From an uncultured Butyricicoccus sp. (GTDB lineage Bacteria; Bacillota; Clostridia; Oscillospirales; Butyricicoccaceae): a stretch of DNA of 7,200 bases. Shown one piece after another: positions 1 to 5,716 of the stretch. Where the stretch lies: positions 1 to 7,200 of the forward strand of contig USLE01000055.1 in NCBI GenBank assembly GCA_900555465.1, read 5' to 3'. Each line of letters begins with the position of its first letter. Positions within the stretch are counted from its first letter, which is position 1. A program made the position numbers and the translations under genes. Below the pieces are notes generated by a model. The model worked only from the letters and a program-made list of their open reading frames with translations. It searched no databases and had not been told where the DNA came from.

Positions 1-642
1 GAATTTATTGAATTTATGATGAGCGCGGACGTGCTCCGCTTCGGCGACTTCACGACCAAGTCCGGCCGCAAGACCCCGTATTTCGTCAACACCGGCAACT
101 ACAAGACCGGTTTGCAGAACTCCCGTCTGGGTGAGTTCTACGCGGCGATGGTAAAAGAGACCATCGGCGACAACTTCGACGCGATGTTCGGCCCGGCGTA
201 CAAGGGTATCCCGCTGGCGACCTCGGTTTCCGGTGCGCTTGCCCGCAATTACGGCATCGATAAGCCCTTCTTCTTCAACCGCAAGGAGGCCAAGGATCAC
301 GGCGAGGGTGGCAGCATTGTCGGCTATAAGCCGGTCGACGGCGACCGCGTCATCATCATCGAGGACGTGATCACTGCGGGCACTGCGATCCGTGAGACCA
401 TGCCGGTGCTGCTGGGCTGCGCAGACGTCAAGGTGACCGATATGTTCATCTCGGTCAACCGCTGCGAGGTCGGCACGACCCCGGGCAAGACCGCGGTCAT
501 GGAGGTCGGCGAGGAGTTCGGCATCCAGGTGCACGCGCTCGTCACCGTGCAGGACATCCGCGAATATCTGGCGGACAAGGCGGAATATGCGCATCTGCTG
601 CCGCTGATGGACGCTTATATGGAGCAGTACTGCGTGTTCTGA
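1..642 (+). CDS. pyrE: Orotate phosphoribosyltransferase, 5'-truncated by the window edge
   Basis: Converts orotate and PRPP to orotidine 5'-monophosphate and pyrophosphate, the fifth step of de novo pyrimidine synthesis, in the cytoplasm. The frame is open from base 1 (Glu-Phe-Ile-Glu-Phe before the first ATG at 16), and that EFIEFM lead-in is typical of Firmicutes PyrE N-termini. I therefore read the true start as lying a few codons outside the window, with 213 residues visible. Visible hallmarks, numbered from the first visible codon: the substrate loop GDFTTKSGRKTPYF near residues 15-28, the flexible catalytic loop RKEAKDHGEGG near 94-104 with its Lys and His, and the PRPP-binding signature VIIIEDVITAGTA at 117-129. 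The gene ends at TGA 640-642, 14 bp before a hairpin terminator, so it is probably the last gene of a pyrimidine operon lying to the left. Nothing looks broken. Confidence 0.95.
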   Translation, partial: EFIEFMMSADVLRFGDFTTKSGRKTPYFVNTGNYKTGLQNSRLGEFYAAMVKETIGDNFDAMFGPAYKGIPLATSVSGALARNYGIDKPFFFNRKEAKDHGEGGSIVGYKPVDGDRVIIIEDVITAGTAIRETMPVLLGCADVKVTDMFISVNRCEVGTTPGKTAVMEVGEEFGIQVHALVTVQDIREYLADKAEYAHLLPLMDAYMEQYCVF

Positions 643-656
643 ACAAAATGGCATAA

Positions 657-687
657 AAAAAGCCTGTCCCACGGGGACAGGCTTTTT
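657..687. terminator. Bidirectional intrinsic terminator between pyrE and the aminotransferase
   Basis: A perfect 14-bp stem (657-670 pairing with 674-687) has a 3-nt ACG loop. The GC core is GCCTGTCCC/GGGACAGGC, with A5 on the left and T5 on the right, so a U-tract follows the hairpin on either strand. It lies between the converging stop codons of pyrE (642) and the aminotransferase (690), so one hairpin can serve both. Confidence 0.92.
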
Positions 688-689
688 GT

Positions 690-1859
690 TTACAGCGTTT
701 GCAGGAATTTGCGCATGCGGGAGCAGGCCTCGCGCAGGTGGTTCATCGAATAGGAATACGAGATGCGCACATGCCCTTCGCCGCTCTGGCCGAACGCGGT
801 GCCGGGTACGACTGCGACTTTCTGCTCGCGGAGCAGACGTTCGCAGAATTCCTCGGAGGACAGCCCGGTCGAGACAATCGACGGGAACATATAGAACGCG
901 CCCTGCGGCTCAAAGCAGGCCAGCCCCATCGAGCGGAGCTCGCCGAGCAGGAAGCGGCGGCGCACATCGTACTGAGAACGCATACGCTCGATATCGTCCT
1001 CGCCCGAGCGGATGGCCTCGATGCCCGCAAACTGCGCGGTGGTCGGCGCGGACATGATGCCGAACTGATGCACCTTGCAGATGTGGCGCATCAGCTCCTT
1101 GGGGCCCATTGCCCAGCCGAGACGCCAGCCGGTCATCGCGTAGGACTTGGAGAAGCCGTCCACCACGATGGTGCGCTCCTGCATGCCGGGCAGCTCGGCG
1201 AAGCAGACGTGCGGGTCCTTGCCGTAGGTCAGGCTGCAGTAGATCTCGTCTGACAGCACAACGATGTTGGTCTCGCGGAGCACAGCCGCAATGGCTTCCA
1301 GCTCGTCCCGCGTCATGATCGCGCCGGTCGGATTGTTGGGGTAGGGCAGGATGAGCAGCTTGGTGCGCGGTGTGATCGCGGCACGCAGCGCCTCAGGGGT
1401 GAGCTTAAACTCGTCCTCCACCCGGGTGGTCAGCGGGACGGGGACGCCGCCCGCCATCTGGGTCAGCGGCGTGTAGCAGACAAAGCTCGGCTCCGGGATG
1501 AGCACTTCCTCACCAGGATTGACCAGCGCGCGGATGGCGTTGTCAATGGCCTCCGAGCCGCCGACCGTGACCAGGATTTCCTTGTCCGCATCGTAGCACA
1601 GCTGGTATTTGCGGCGCGTGAGCGCCGCGATCTGGCGGCGCAGCTCGGCAAGGCCCCAGTTGGACGTGTAAAAGGTCTGCCCCTTTTCCAGAGACTGGAT
1701 GCCCGCGCGGCGAATCTGCCACGGGGTCTCAAAGTCGGGCTCACCAACGCCAAGGGAGATCGCTTCGGGCATGGTGGCAACCACATCGAAAAATTTGCGG
1801 ATGCCCGAGGGTTTGACCTCCTTGACCCGGTCGGAGAGCAGCTGTTCATAGTCTACCAT
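690..1859 (-). CDS. PLP-dependent class I/II aminotransferase (AlaT/PatA-like)
   Basis: A 389-aa fold-type I aminotransferase, full length for the family, moving an amino group between an amino acid and a 2-oxo acid in the cytoplasm. Visible motifs: SLGVGEPDFETP (35-46), substrate-side TFYTSNWGLAELR (62-74), NNPTG with the PLP-contacting Asn176, SDEIY with Asp204 (pairs with the pyridine nitrogen) and Tyr207, the Schiff-base lysine Lys238 in DGFSKSYAMTGWRLGW, and the carboxylate-binding Arg365 in HVRISYS. The ATG at 1859 has an AGAGAGG ribosome site about 10 nt upstream, inside the end of the regulator gene. Its start overlaps the stop of the Lrp/AsnC gene by 7 bp, indicating translational coupling. 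The same regulator-transaminase order is known for B. subtilis alaR-alaT, so alanine or a related amino acid is a reasonable substrate guess. Motifs alone do not separate alanine, aspartate and aromatic specificity, so no symbol is given. Confidence 0.93.
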   Translation of the reverse strand: MVDYEQLLSDRVKEVKPSGIRKFFDVVATMPEAISLGVGEPDFETPWQIRRAGIQSLEKGQTFYTSNWGLAELRRQIAALTRRKYQLCYDADKEILVTVGGSEAIDNAIRALVNPGEEVLIPEPSFVCYTPLTQMAGGVPVPLTTRVEDEFKLTPEALRAAITPRTKLLILPYPNNPTGAIMTRDELEAIAAVLRETNIVVLSDEIYCSLTYGKDPHVCFAELPGMQERTIVVDGFSKSYAMTGWRLGWAMGPKELMRHICKVHQFGIMSAPTTAQFAGIEAIRSGEDDIERMRSQYDVRRRFLLGELRSMGLACFEPQGAFYMFPSIVSTGLSSEEFCERLLREQKVAVVPGTAFGQSGEGHVRISYSYSMNHLREACSRMRKFLQTL

Positions 1860-2344
1860 GTGATCATGACCTCTCTTTTGTCATTATTCGAGGGATCGAA
1901 TTCCACACCGTAGTCCTTGTATTTCTTGAGGATGAAGTGCGTGCCGGTGGAGAGGACATTCTCCATCGGCGCAAGCTGCTCGGAGACAAAGCGCGCGACC
2001 GCACGCATCGAGCGGTCCTTGATGATGACGGTCAGGTCAAAGCCGCCCGACATCAGATAAACGCTCTCTACCTGATGGTGGGAGTAGATCTGGCGGGCGA
2101 TCTCGTCAAAGCCCATGCCCTTCTGCGGGGTGATCTTGACCTCGATGAGCGCGGTGACGCTCTCCTTTGCGGTTTTGTCCCAGTCGATCACGGTCTTGTA
2201 GCCGAGGATCGTGCCGTTTTTCTCAAAGACGCCGAGCGCCTCGTTTACTTCCTCTTCGCTGGCGCCGGTCATGGCGGCGAGCTGCGCGGGGGTCAGGCGC
2301 GCGTCCTGACTGAGCAGATCAAGCAGCTTTTCAGGGTTTTCCAT
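1853..2344 (-). CDS. Lrp/AsnC-family transcriptional regulator
   Basis: A 163-aa regulator with the two-part Lrp architecture. Residues 5-52 form a winged helix-turn-helix (LSQDARLTPAQLAAMTGASE, then a wing ending GTILGYKTVIDW). Residues 65-143 form the RAM/AsnC effector domain, with the characteristic HHQVESVYLMSGGFDLTVII (89-108) that builds the dimer and ligand pocket. Such proteins assemble as dimers to octamers and respond to amino acids. The ATG at 2344 is preceded by a strong AGGAGG with 8-nt spacing. A roughly 20-residue polar tail (144-163) follows the RAM domain, and its last codons overlap the aminotransferase start. Co-transcription with a transaminase suggests a local rather than global regulator, probably autoregulated: an 11-bp direct repeat brackets the promoter -35 box. 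The effector cannot be read from sequence. Confidence 0.93.
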   Translation of the reverse strand: MENPEKLLDLLSQDARLTPAQLAAMTGASEEEVNEALGVFEKNGTILGYKTVIDWDKTAKESVTALIEVKITPQKGMGFDEIARQIYSHHQVESVYLMSGGFDLTVIIKDRSMRAVARFVSEQLAPMENVLSTGTHFILKKYKDYGVEFDPSNNDKREVMITW

Positions 2345-2379
2345 GATAATGACCTCCTGTTTAGATAAAGAATGAATCT

Positions 2380-2408
2380 ATTATAGCACAGCGGCGGGGT
2401 TTTGTTAA
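2380..2408 (-). promoter_or_regulatory. Sigma-A-type promoter of the Lrp-aminotransferase operon
   Basis: On the minus strand, -35 TTAACA (2403-2408), a 17-bp spacer and a perfect -10 TATAAT (2380-2385) with an extended TGC just upstream. Transcription would start near 2373, giving a leader of about 30 nt that contains the AGGAGG (2352-2357 region). Spacing and sequence are close to ideal. Seen by eye, not mapped. Confidence 0.85.
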
Positions 2409-2429
2409 GTGTAAAATGCAGCGGCGGGG
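2389..2429. repeat. 11-bp direct repeat bracketing the Lrp promoter -35 box
   Basis: CAGCGGCGGGG occurs exactly at 2389-2399 and 2419-2429, 30 bp apart, about three helical turns. One copy fills the -10/-35 spacer of the minus-strand promoter; the other lies just upstream of the -35 box. This same-face arrangement would suit a multimeric Lrp-type regulator. The operator role is inference. Confidence 0.5.
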
Positions 2430-2447
2430 AAGGGCATGCGGGCGGTC

Positions 2448-2463
2448 GGAGGGGAAGCCCTCC
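2448..2463. other. Small inverted repeat in the divergent promoter region
   Basis: GGAGGG (2448-2453) and CCCTCC (2458-2463) form a perfect 6-bp stem around GAAG. It lies between the two divergent promoters, upstream of both predicted start sites, so it is more likely a DNA site (if functional) than an RNA hairpin. No T-run makes it a terminator. Confidence 0.35.
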
Positions 2464-2505
2464 ACAATATTTTGCGTGTTCACCGCGGGAAACAGCAAAA
2501 TCCTG

Positions 2506-2534
2506 TTGCGCAAACCGGGAAAACGCGGTACAAT
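2506..2534 (+). promoter_or_regulatory. Putative promoter of the DUF2461-exonuclease operon
   Basis: -35 TTGCGC (2506-2511; only TTG is conserved), a 17-bp spacer and -10 TACAAT (2529-2534). Transcription would start near 2541, leaving a leader of about 22 nt before the ATG at 2563. This also argues against the upstream in-frame ATG at 2533, which would sit inside the -10 element. Confidence 0.6.
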
Positions 2535-2562
2535 GATAAACAGAAAGGTGGTGCCCTCTGTC

Positions 2563-3264
2563 ATGGCATTCACAGGCTTTCATGCCGCGGGCATCGACCT
2601 GCTGCAGCTCAACCGCCTGCAAAACAGTAAGGAATTTTACGAAGCACATAAAGATGAAATCAAACGGCTGGTCATCCAGCCTTTCCATGAGCTGATCGCG
2701 GAGATGACGCCCGCGATGCTCGAGATCGACCCGCAGTTTGTGGTCACGCCCTCTCGCATGATCTCGCGCGTGCGGCGCGACACCCGCTATACCAGGGACA
2801 AGACGCTGTACCGCGCGAACCTGTGGTTCTTTTTCCGCAGGCCGCGGCGCGAGCGGGAATCTGTCCCGTGTTATTATTTTGAGATCCATCCCGAATACTG
2901 GGGCTACGGCTGCTGGGGCAGCTGGGACCGCAGCGAGATGGAGGCCATGCGCGAGATGATCCTGCGCGAGGACCAGTTGTTCCTCGAAGCGTACCGCGCG
3001 GTGAACGCCTGCCCGCAGGTGCATCTGGCGGGCGAGGAATACAAGCGCCCCAAATATCCGGACGCAAAGCCGGAATACCAGAGCTGGCTGAACCGCAAGG
3101 AGCTGGGCGCGGATTTCCGCGAGTATCACGATTTCGCCCCGGTGCTGGATGGCTCTTTCGTCCAGCCGATGATCGCGGCCATGCAGCAGCTCGCGCCGCT
3201 GTACCGCTTTTTCCTCGCGGCGAAGGAGCGCGCGGAGGCCGCGCACCGGGAGGCGCTGCAATGA
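2563..3264 (+). CDS. DUF2461 domain-containing protein
   Basis: A 233-aa protein covering essentially one whole DUF2461 domain. Family features visible: an N-terminal GFHAAGIDLLQLNRLQNSKEFY-type segment (the L..N....F...H.. opening), RMISRVRRDTRYTRDKTLYR around 65-84 (the R..RD.R...DK..Y+ core) and an aromatic block YYFEIHPEYWGYGCW around 104-118. The family is widespread in bacteria and its biochemical role is unknown; I assign none. I chose ATG 2563 over upstream in-frame ATGs (2416, 2533): AAAGGTGG lies 11 nt before it, the protein then matches family length, and the predicted transcription start lies between 2533 and 2563. It is first in a four-gene operon, and its TGA overlaps the exonuclease ATG by 4 bp (ATGA), suggesting coupled translation and fairly fixed stoichiometry. 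Confidence 0.88.
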   Translation: MAFTGFHAAGIDLLQLNRLQNSKEFYEAHKDEIKRLVIQPFHELIAEMTPAMLEIDPQFVVTPSRMISRVRRDTRYTRDKTLYRANLWFFFRRPRRERESVPCYYFEIHPEYWGYGCWGSWDRSEMEAMREMILREDQLFLEAYRAVNACPQVHLAGEEYKRPKYPDAKPEYQSWLNRKELGADFREYHDFAPVLDGSFVQPMIAAMQQLAPLYRFFLAAKERAEAAHREALQ

Positions 3265-3890
3265 GATATGTTGCGCTGGATTTTGAAACCGGAAACGCCT
3301 CGCCGCTCAGCGCGTGCGCGCTGGGTGCGAGCATTTTTGAAGACGACGTGCTTGTGCGCGAGCAGGTGTCGCTCATCCGCCCGCCCGCGGGCGTGCGCAA
3401 GTTCCACTGGGGCAATGTGCGCGTCAACCACATCACAGAGAAAATGGTCGCAGACGCGCCCGCGTTTGACGAGGTCTGGCAAGGCCTCGCAGCGGACGCA
3501 GAGGGCAGCGTGATCGTCTGCCATAACGCCTCGTTCGATACCGGCGTGCTGGGCGCGTGCCTCGCGCATTACCATCTGCGCGCGCCGGAATGCCGCTTTC
3601 TCTGCACGGTAAAGGTCGCGCGGCGCGTATGGCCGGGGCTGGACAATCATAAACTGGATACGGTATCTGCCGCGCTCGGCATCGAACTCGACCACCACGA
3701 GGCCGGTTCGGACGCGCGTGCCGCCGGGCTGATTCTGCAGGCCGCTCTGCGCGAGACCGGCAGCGCGGATGCAGACGAGCTGGCGGAAAAGATCGGCATG
3801 CGGCTGGGCCGTATTTCCTGCATGGGCACTGTGCCGTGCAGCATCGCCAGGGAAGCAAGGGACAAAGCGCCCGTTCATATCTCTAAATGA
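3261..3890 (+). CDS. DnaQ-like (DEDDh) 3'-5' exonuclease
   Basis: A 209-aa stand-alone exonuclease of the DNA polymerase III epsilon/RNase T superfamily, expected to remove 3'-terminal nucleotides using two divalent metals. All catalytic positions are visible: Exo I ALDFETG with Asp7 and Glu9, Exo II CHNASFD with Asp93, and Exo III HHEAGSDARAAG with His146 and Asp151 at the DEDDh spacing of five. The domain ends near residue 165; the remaining 45 or so residues form an extra C-terminal segment with two cysteines (around 187 and 193). Translation starts at ATG 3261, overlapping the DUF2461 stop, with GGGAGG (3248-3253) 7 nt upstream inside that gene. Without a polymerase or helicase domain it is unlikely to be the replicative proofreader; DNA repair or RNA processing are both possible. 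Nucleic-acid substrate unknown. Confidence 0.92.
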   Translation: MRYVALDFETGNASPLSACALGASIFEDDVLVREQVSLIRPPAGVRKFHWGNVRVNHITEKMVADAPAFDEVWQGLAADAEGSVIVCHNASFDTGVLGACLAHYHLRAPECRFLCTVKVARRVWPGLDNHKLDTVSAALGIELDHHEAGSDARAAGLILQAALRETGSADADELAEKIGMRLGRISCMGTVPCSIAREARDKAPVHISK

Positions 3891-3912
3891 ATGAAAAAGG
3901 AGAGAGCACACT

Positions 3913-4218
3913 ATGAAAAACTATCTGGAAAACATCGACCGTGAAGCCCTGCGCGCCCGCGCGGAGCAGATGCTGGGTTATGCGGATGACGCGCGCAGGC
4001 AGGCCGGCCGCTGGACGGATTATGCTGTAACCAAGGCACGCGGCTTCTCGCTGTTTGATTTCGCGATTTTTGAAGCCTGCCTGCTTTCGCTCGGCCTGTG
4101 GCTGGGCAGCTGCTTCTCCAAGTTCTTCAAGAAGTTCCGCAGCGTGCTGTTCGTCGCGTTTGCGGCAAGCTGGCTCTACCTGTTCTGGCGCGTCTTCTTT
4201 GACTGCGACGACGAATAA
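3913..4218 (+). CDS. Small two-helix membrane protein, function unknown
   Basis: A 101-aa protein starting at ATG 3913 with AAGGAGAG (3897-3904) at good spacing, 22 bp after the exonuclease stop. Residues 1-44 are polar and likely helical, rich in Arg and Glu. Two hydrophobic stretches follow, about 47-68 (FDFAIFEACLLSLGLWLGSC) and 75-96, joined by a short basic KFFKKFR loop. By the positive-inside rule that loop faces the cytoplasm, which would put both termini outside, although the basic N-terminal region argues the other way; topology is unresolved. There is no signal peptide. The helix pair with a basic loop resembles small clostridial proteins often labelled, without evidence, 'permease of phosphate ABC transporter'; that resemblance is from memory. 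It precedes the permease gene by 44 bp in the same operon. Confidence 0.78.
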   Translation: MKNYLENIDREALRARAEQMLGYADDARRQAGRWTDYAVTKARGFSLFDFAIFEACLLSLGLWLGSCFSKFFKKFRSVLFVAFAASWLYLFWRVFFDCDDE

Positions 4219-4233
4219 TCCCGGAAGCACGCG

Positions 4234-4251
4234 GCTGCGCGCAGGCGCAGC
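4234..4251 (+). other. Hairpin abutting the ribosome site of the permease gene
   Basis: GCTGCGC (4234-4240), loop GCAG, GCGCAGC (4245-4251) form a perfect 7-bp GC-rich stem that ends exactly where the AGGAG (4252-4256) begins. No U-tract follows, so it is not a terminator. It could be an mRNA stability or processing element, or could tune initiation. Seen directly; role inferred. Confidence 0.45.
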
Positions 4252-4262
4252 AGGAGAGGAGC

Positions 4263-5627
4263 ATGCCTGTGCAGGACCCAATCGGGCAAAATAAAAAGAA
4301 AATAAGCGAACAGCCCCACTATTTCCAGTGGGGCTTGACCGCGTTCTGCGTGGTCGTATTGAGCGTTGTGCTGGTGTTCCTGCTGCAATGGCTGCCGGGC
4401 ATCTGGTCGATGCTCAAAAAGCTGGCGGGCATCCTGAGCCCGTTTATCTACGGCTTTGTGATGGCGTATCTGCTCATGCCGGTGTTCAATGCGCTGTATA
4501 AGCGCATCCAGCCGCGGCTCGCGCAGCGCATGAAAAACGGAACGCGCATTGCCAAGGGGCTGTGCAGCATCCTGACGCTGCTGATCGGCATTGCTGTAGT
4601 CGGCATCCTGCTGTGGATGGTGCTGCCGCAGCTGGTCGTGAGCATTTTCTCGCTGCTGGAATCGATGGATACCTATCTGGACGAGATCTCCGGCTGGGTG
4701 GGGGCGCTGCTGCAGGATAACCCGGTGATCGAGCGCAATTTCATGCAGATCTACGACCAGTTCTCGCAGCAGATCGTGGACTGGGTGCAGAACATCGCGC
4801 TGCCGCAGCTGGTCGAGCTGATGACCGGCGTCGTGACCACGGTTTCCGTGCTGTTTGATATCCTGATCGGCATCATCATTGCGCTGTATATCCTCAACAG
4901 CAAGGAGACCTTCTGCGCGCAGGCCAAGAAGATCACCTACAGCCTGTTCTCGATCGACCGCGCCAACCGCATCATGGGGCGCGTGGCCTATGTGCATCGC
5001 GTGTTCGGCGGCTTTATCACCGGCAAGCTGATCGACTCGCTGATCATCGGCGTGCTGTGCTTCATCGGCCTGCGGCTGATGATCAATTTCGGCCTGATGA
5101 CGATGGACCCGTCTTTCGCGCTGCTGATCTCGGTTATCGTGGGCGTGACCAATATCATCCCGTTTTTCGGTCCGTTCATCGGCGCGATCCCGAGCACCAT
5201 CCTGATCATGGTGATCAGCCCGGTGCAGGCGGTGTACTTTGTGCTGTTCATCCTCGCTTTGCAGCAGTTTGATGGCAACATCCTCGGCCCCAAGATCCTA
5301 GGCAACTCGACCGGCCTGTCGAGCTTCTGGGTCATGTTCGCGATCCTGCTGTTCGGCGGCGTGTTCGGCTTTGTGGGCATGGCGGTCGGTGTGCCGTTGT
5401 TCGCGGTGCTGTACAGCGCGGTGACCGAGCTGGTCAACAGCCTGCTGAACAAGCGCGGGCTATCCGAGGATACCAACGACTACCGCGGCAGCAAGCGGAT
5501 CGATCCGGAGACAAAGGCTTTTGTTGAGGTGCAGCAGGAAGCGCCGCCGGTTTCCGCGAAGGAGCGCCGCCGCGCGGCGGAAAAGGCGCGCGCAGAGCGC
5601 CAAAAAGAGAATGACAAAAAGGACTGA
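4263..5627 (+). CDS. AI-2E/PerM-family (UPF0118) membrane permease
   Basis: A 454-aa polytopic inner-membrane protein. Hydrophobic segments by eye lie at about 23-45, 54-76, 98-125, 188-211, 245-275, 284-315, 321-335 and 355-390, the roughly eight-helix layout of the family, with the usual soluble loop (126-187) after the third. Family signatures are NIIPFFGPFIGAIP (297-310) and QQFDGNILGPKILGNSTGLS (334-353). Characterised relatives include exporters linked to autoinducer-2 and Na+/H+ antiporters; the transported substrate here cannot be read. The ATG at 4263 has AGGAG 6 nt upstream. The last 60 residues (395-454) form a hydrophilic tail, with residues 431-454 dense in Lys, Arg and Glu and probably helical, longer than the short tail I would expect. 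The final codons and the TGA lie inside the operon's terminator stem. Confidence 0.9.
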   Translation: MPVQDPIGQNKKKISEQPHYFQWGLTAFCVVVLSVVLVFLLQWLPGIWSMLKKLAGILSPFIYGFVMAYLLMPVFNALYKRIQPRLAQRMKNGTRIAKGLCSILTLLIGIAVVGILLWMVLPQLVVSIFSLLESMDTYLDEISGWVGALLQDNPVIERNFMQIYDQFSQQIVDWVQNIALPQLVELMTGVVTTVSVLFDILIGIIIALYILNSKETFCAQAKKITYSLFSIDRANRIMGRVAYVHRVFGGFITGKLIDSLIIGVLCFIGLRLMINFGLMTMDPSFALLISVIVGVTNIIPFFGPFIGAIPSTILIMVISPVQAVYFVLFILALQQFDGNILGPKILGNSTGLSSFWVMFAILLFGGVFGFVGMAVGVPLFAVLYSAVTELVNSLLNKRGLSEDTNDYRGSKRIDPETKAFVEVQQEAPPVSAKERRRAAEKARAERQKENDKKD

Positions 5628-5647
5628 CCGATCGGTCAGTCCTTTTT
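5616..5647. terminator. Perfect-palindrome terminator overlapping the permease stop codon
   Basis: A perfect 32-bp palindrome: A5 at 5616-5620, the GC-rich core GGACTGACCGA/TCGGTCAGTCC at 5621-5642 and T5 from 5643, with a sixth T at 5648. It acts mainly as the plus-strand operon terminator. The TGA (5625-5627) is in the left arm, so the last three permease codons and the stop are part of the stem. Being symmetrical, it could also stop minus-strand transcripts. Confidence 0.9.
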
Positions 5648-5665
5648 TCAGCACAAATTTCAGAA

Positions 5666-5694
5666 AAAGCCGCAGGCATCTTGCCTGCGGCTTT
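5666..5694 (-). terminator. Intrinsic terminator of pta
   Basis: AAAGCCGCAGGCA (5666-5678), loop TCT, TGCCTGCGGCTTT (5682-5694): a perfect 13-bp stem. Read on the minus strand the GC stem is followed by T5 (complement of 5664-5668), a good terminator 22 bp after the pta stop. The plus-strand side is weaker (TTTGTTT). Confidence 0.88.
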
Positions 5695-5716
5695 GTTTGA
5701 TTGCATTTCAGAGAGA

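Noticed and set aside
2293..3261. 322-codon open frame on the minus strand opposite the DUF2461 gene
   Set aside because: It is antisense to a recognisable family, crosses into the Lrp gene in another frame, has Arg/His/Leu-rich low-complexity composition and no ribosome site. Long antisense frames are common in GC-rich coding DNA.
4176..4997. 273-codon minus-strand open frame rich in His and Gln opposite the permease
   Set aside because: Complement of a membrane-protein gene; no ribosome site, no recognisable motifs, and it overlaps two well-supported genes.
5621..5642. TGACCGATCGGTCA-like palindrome that resembles a TetR-type operator
   Set aside because: It is flanked by matched A5 and T5 runs at the end of an operon, which fits an intrinsic terminator, and no regulator gene is nearby.
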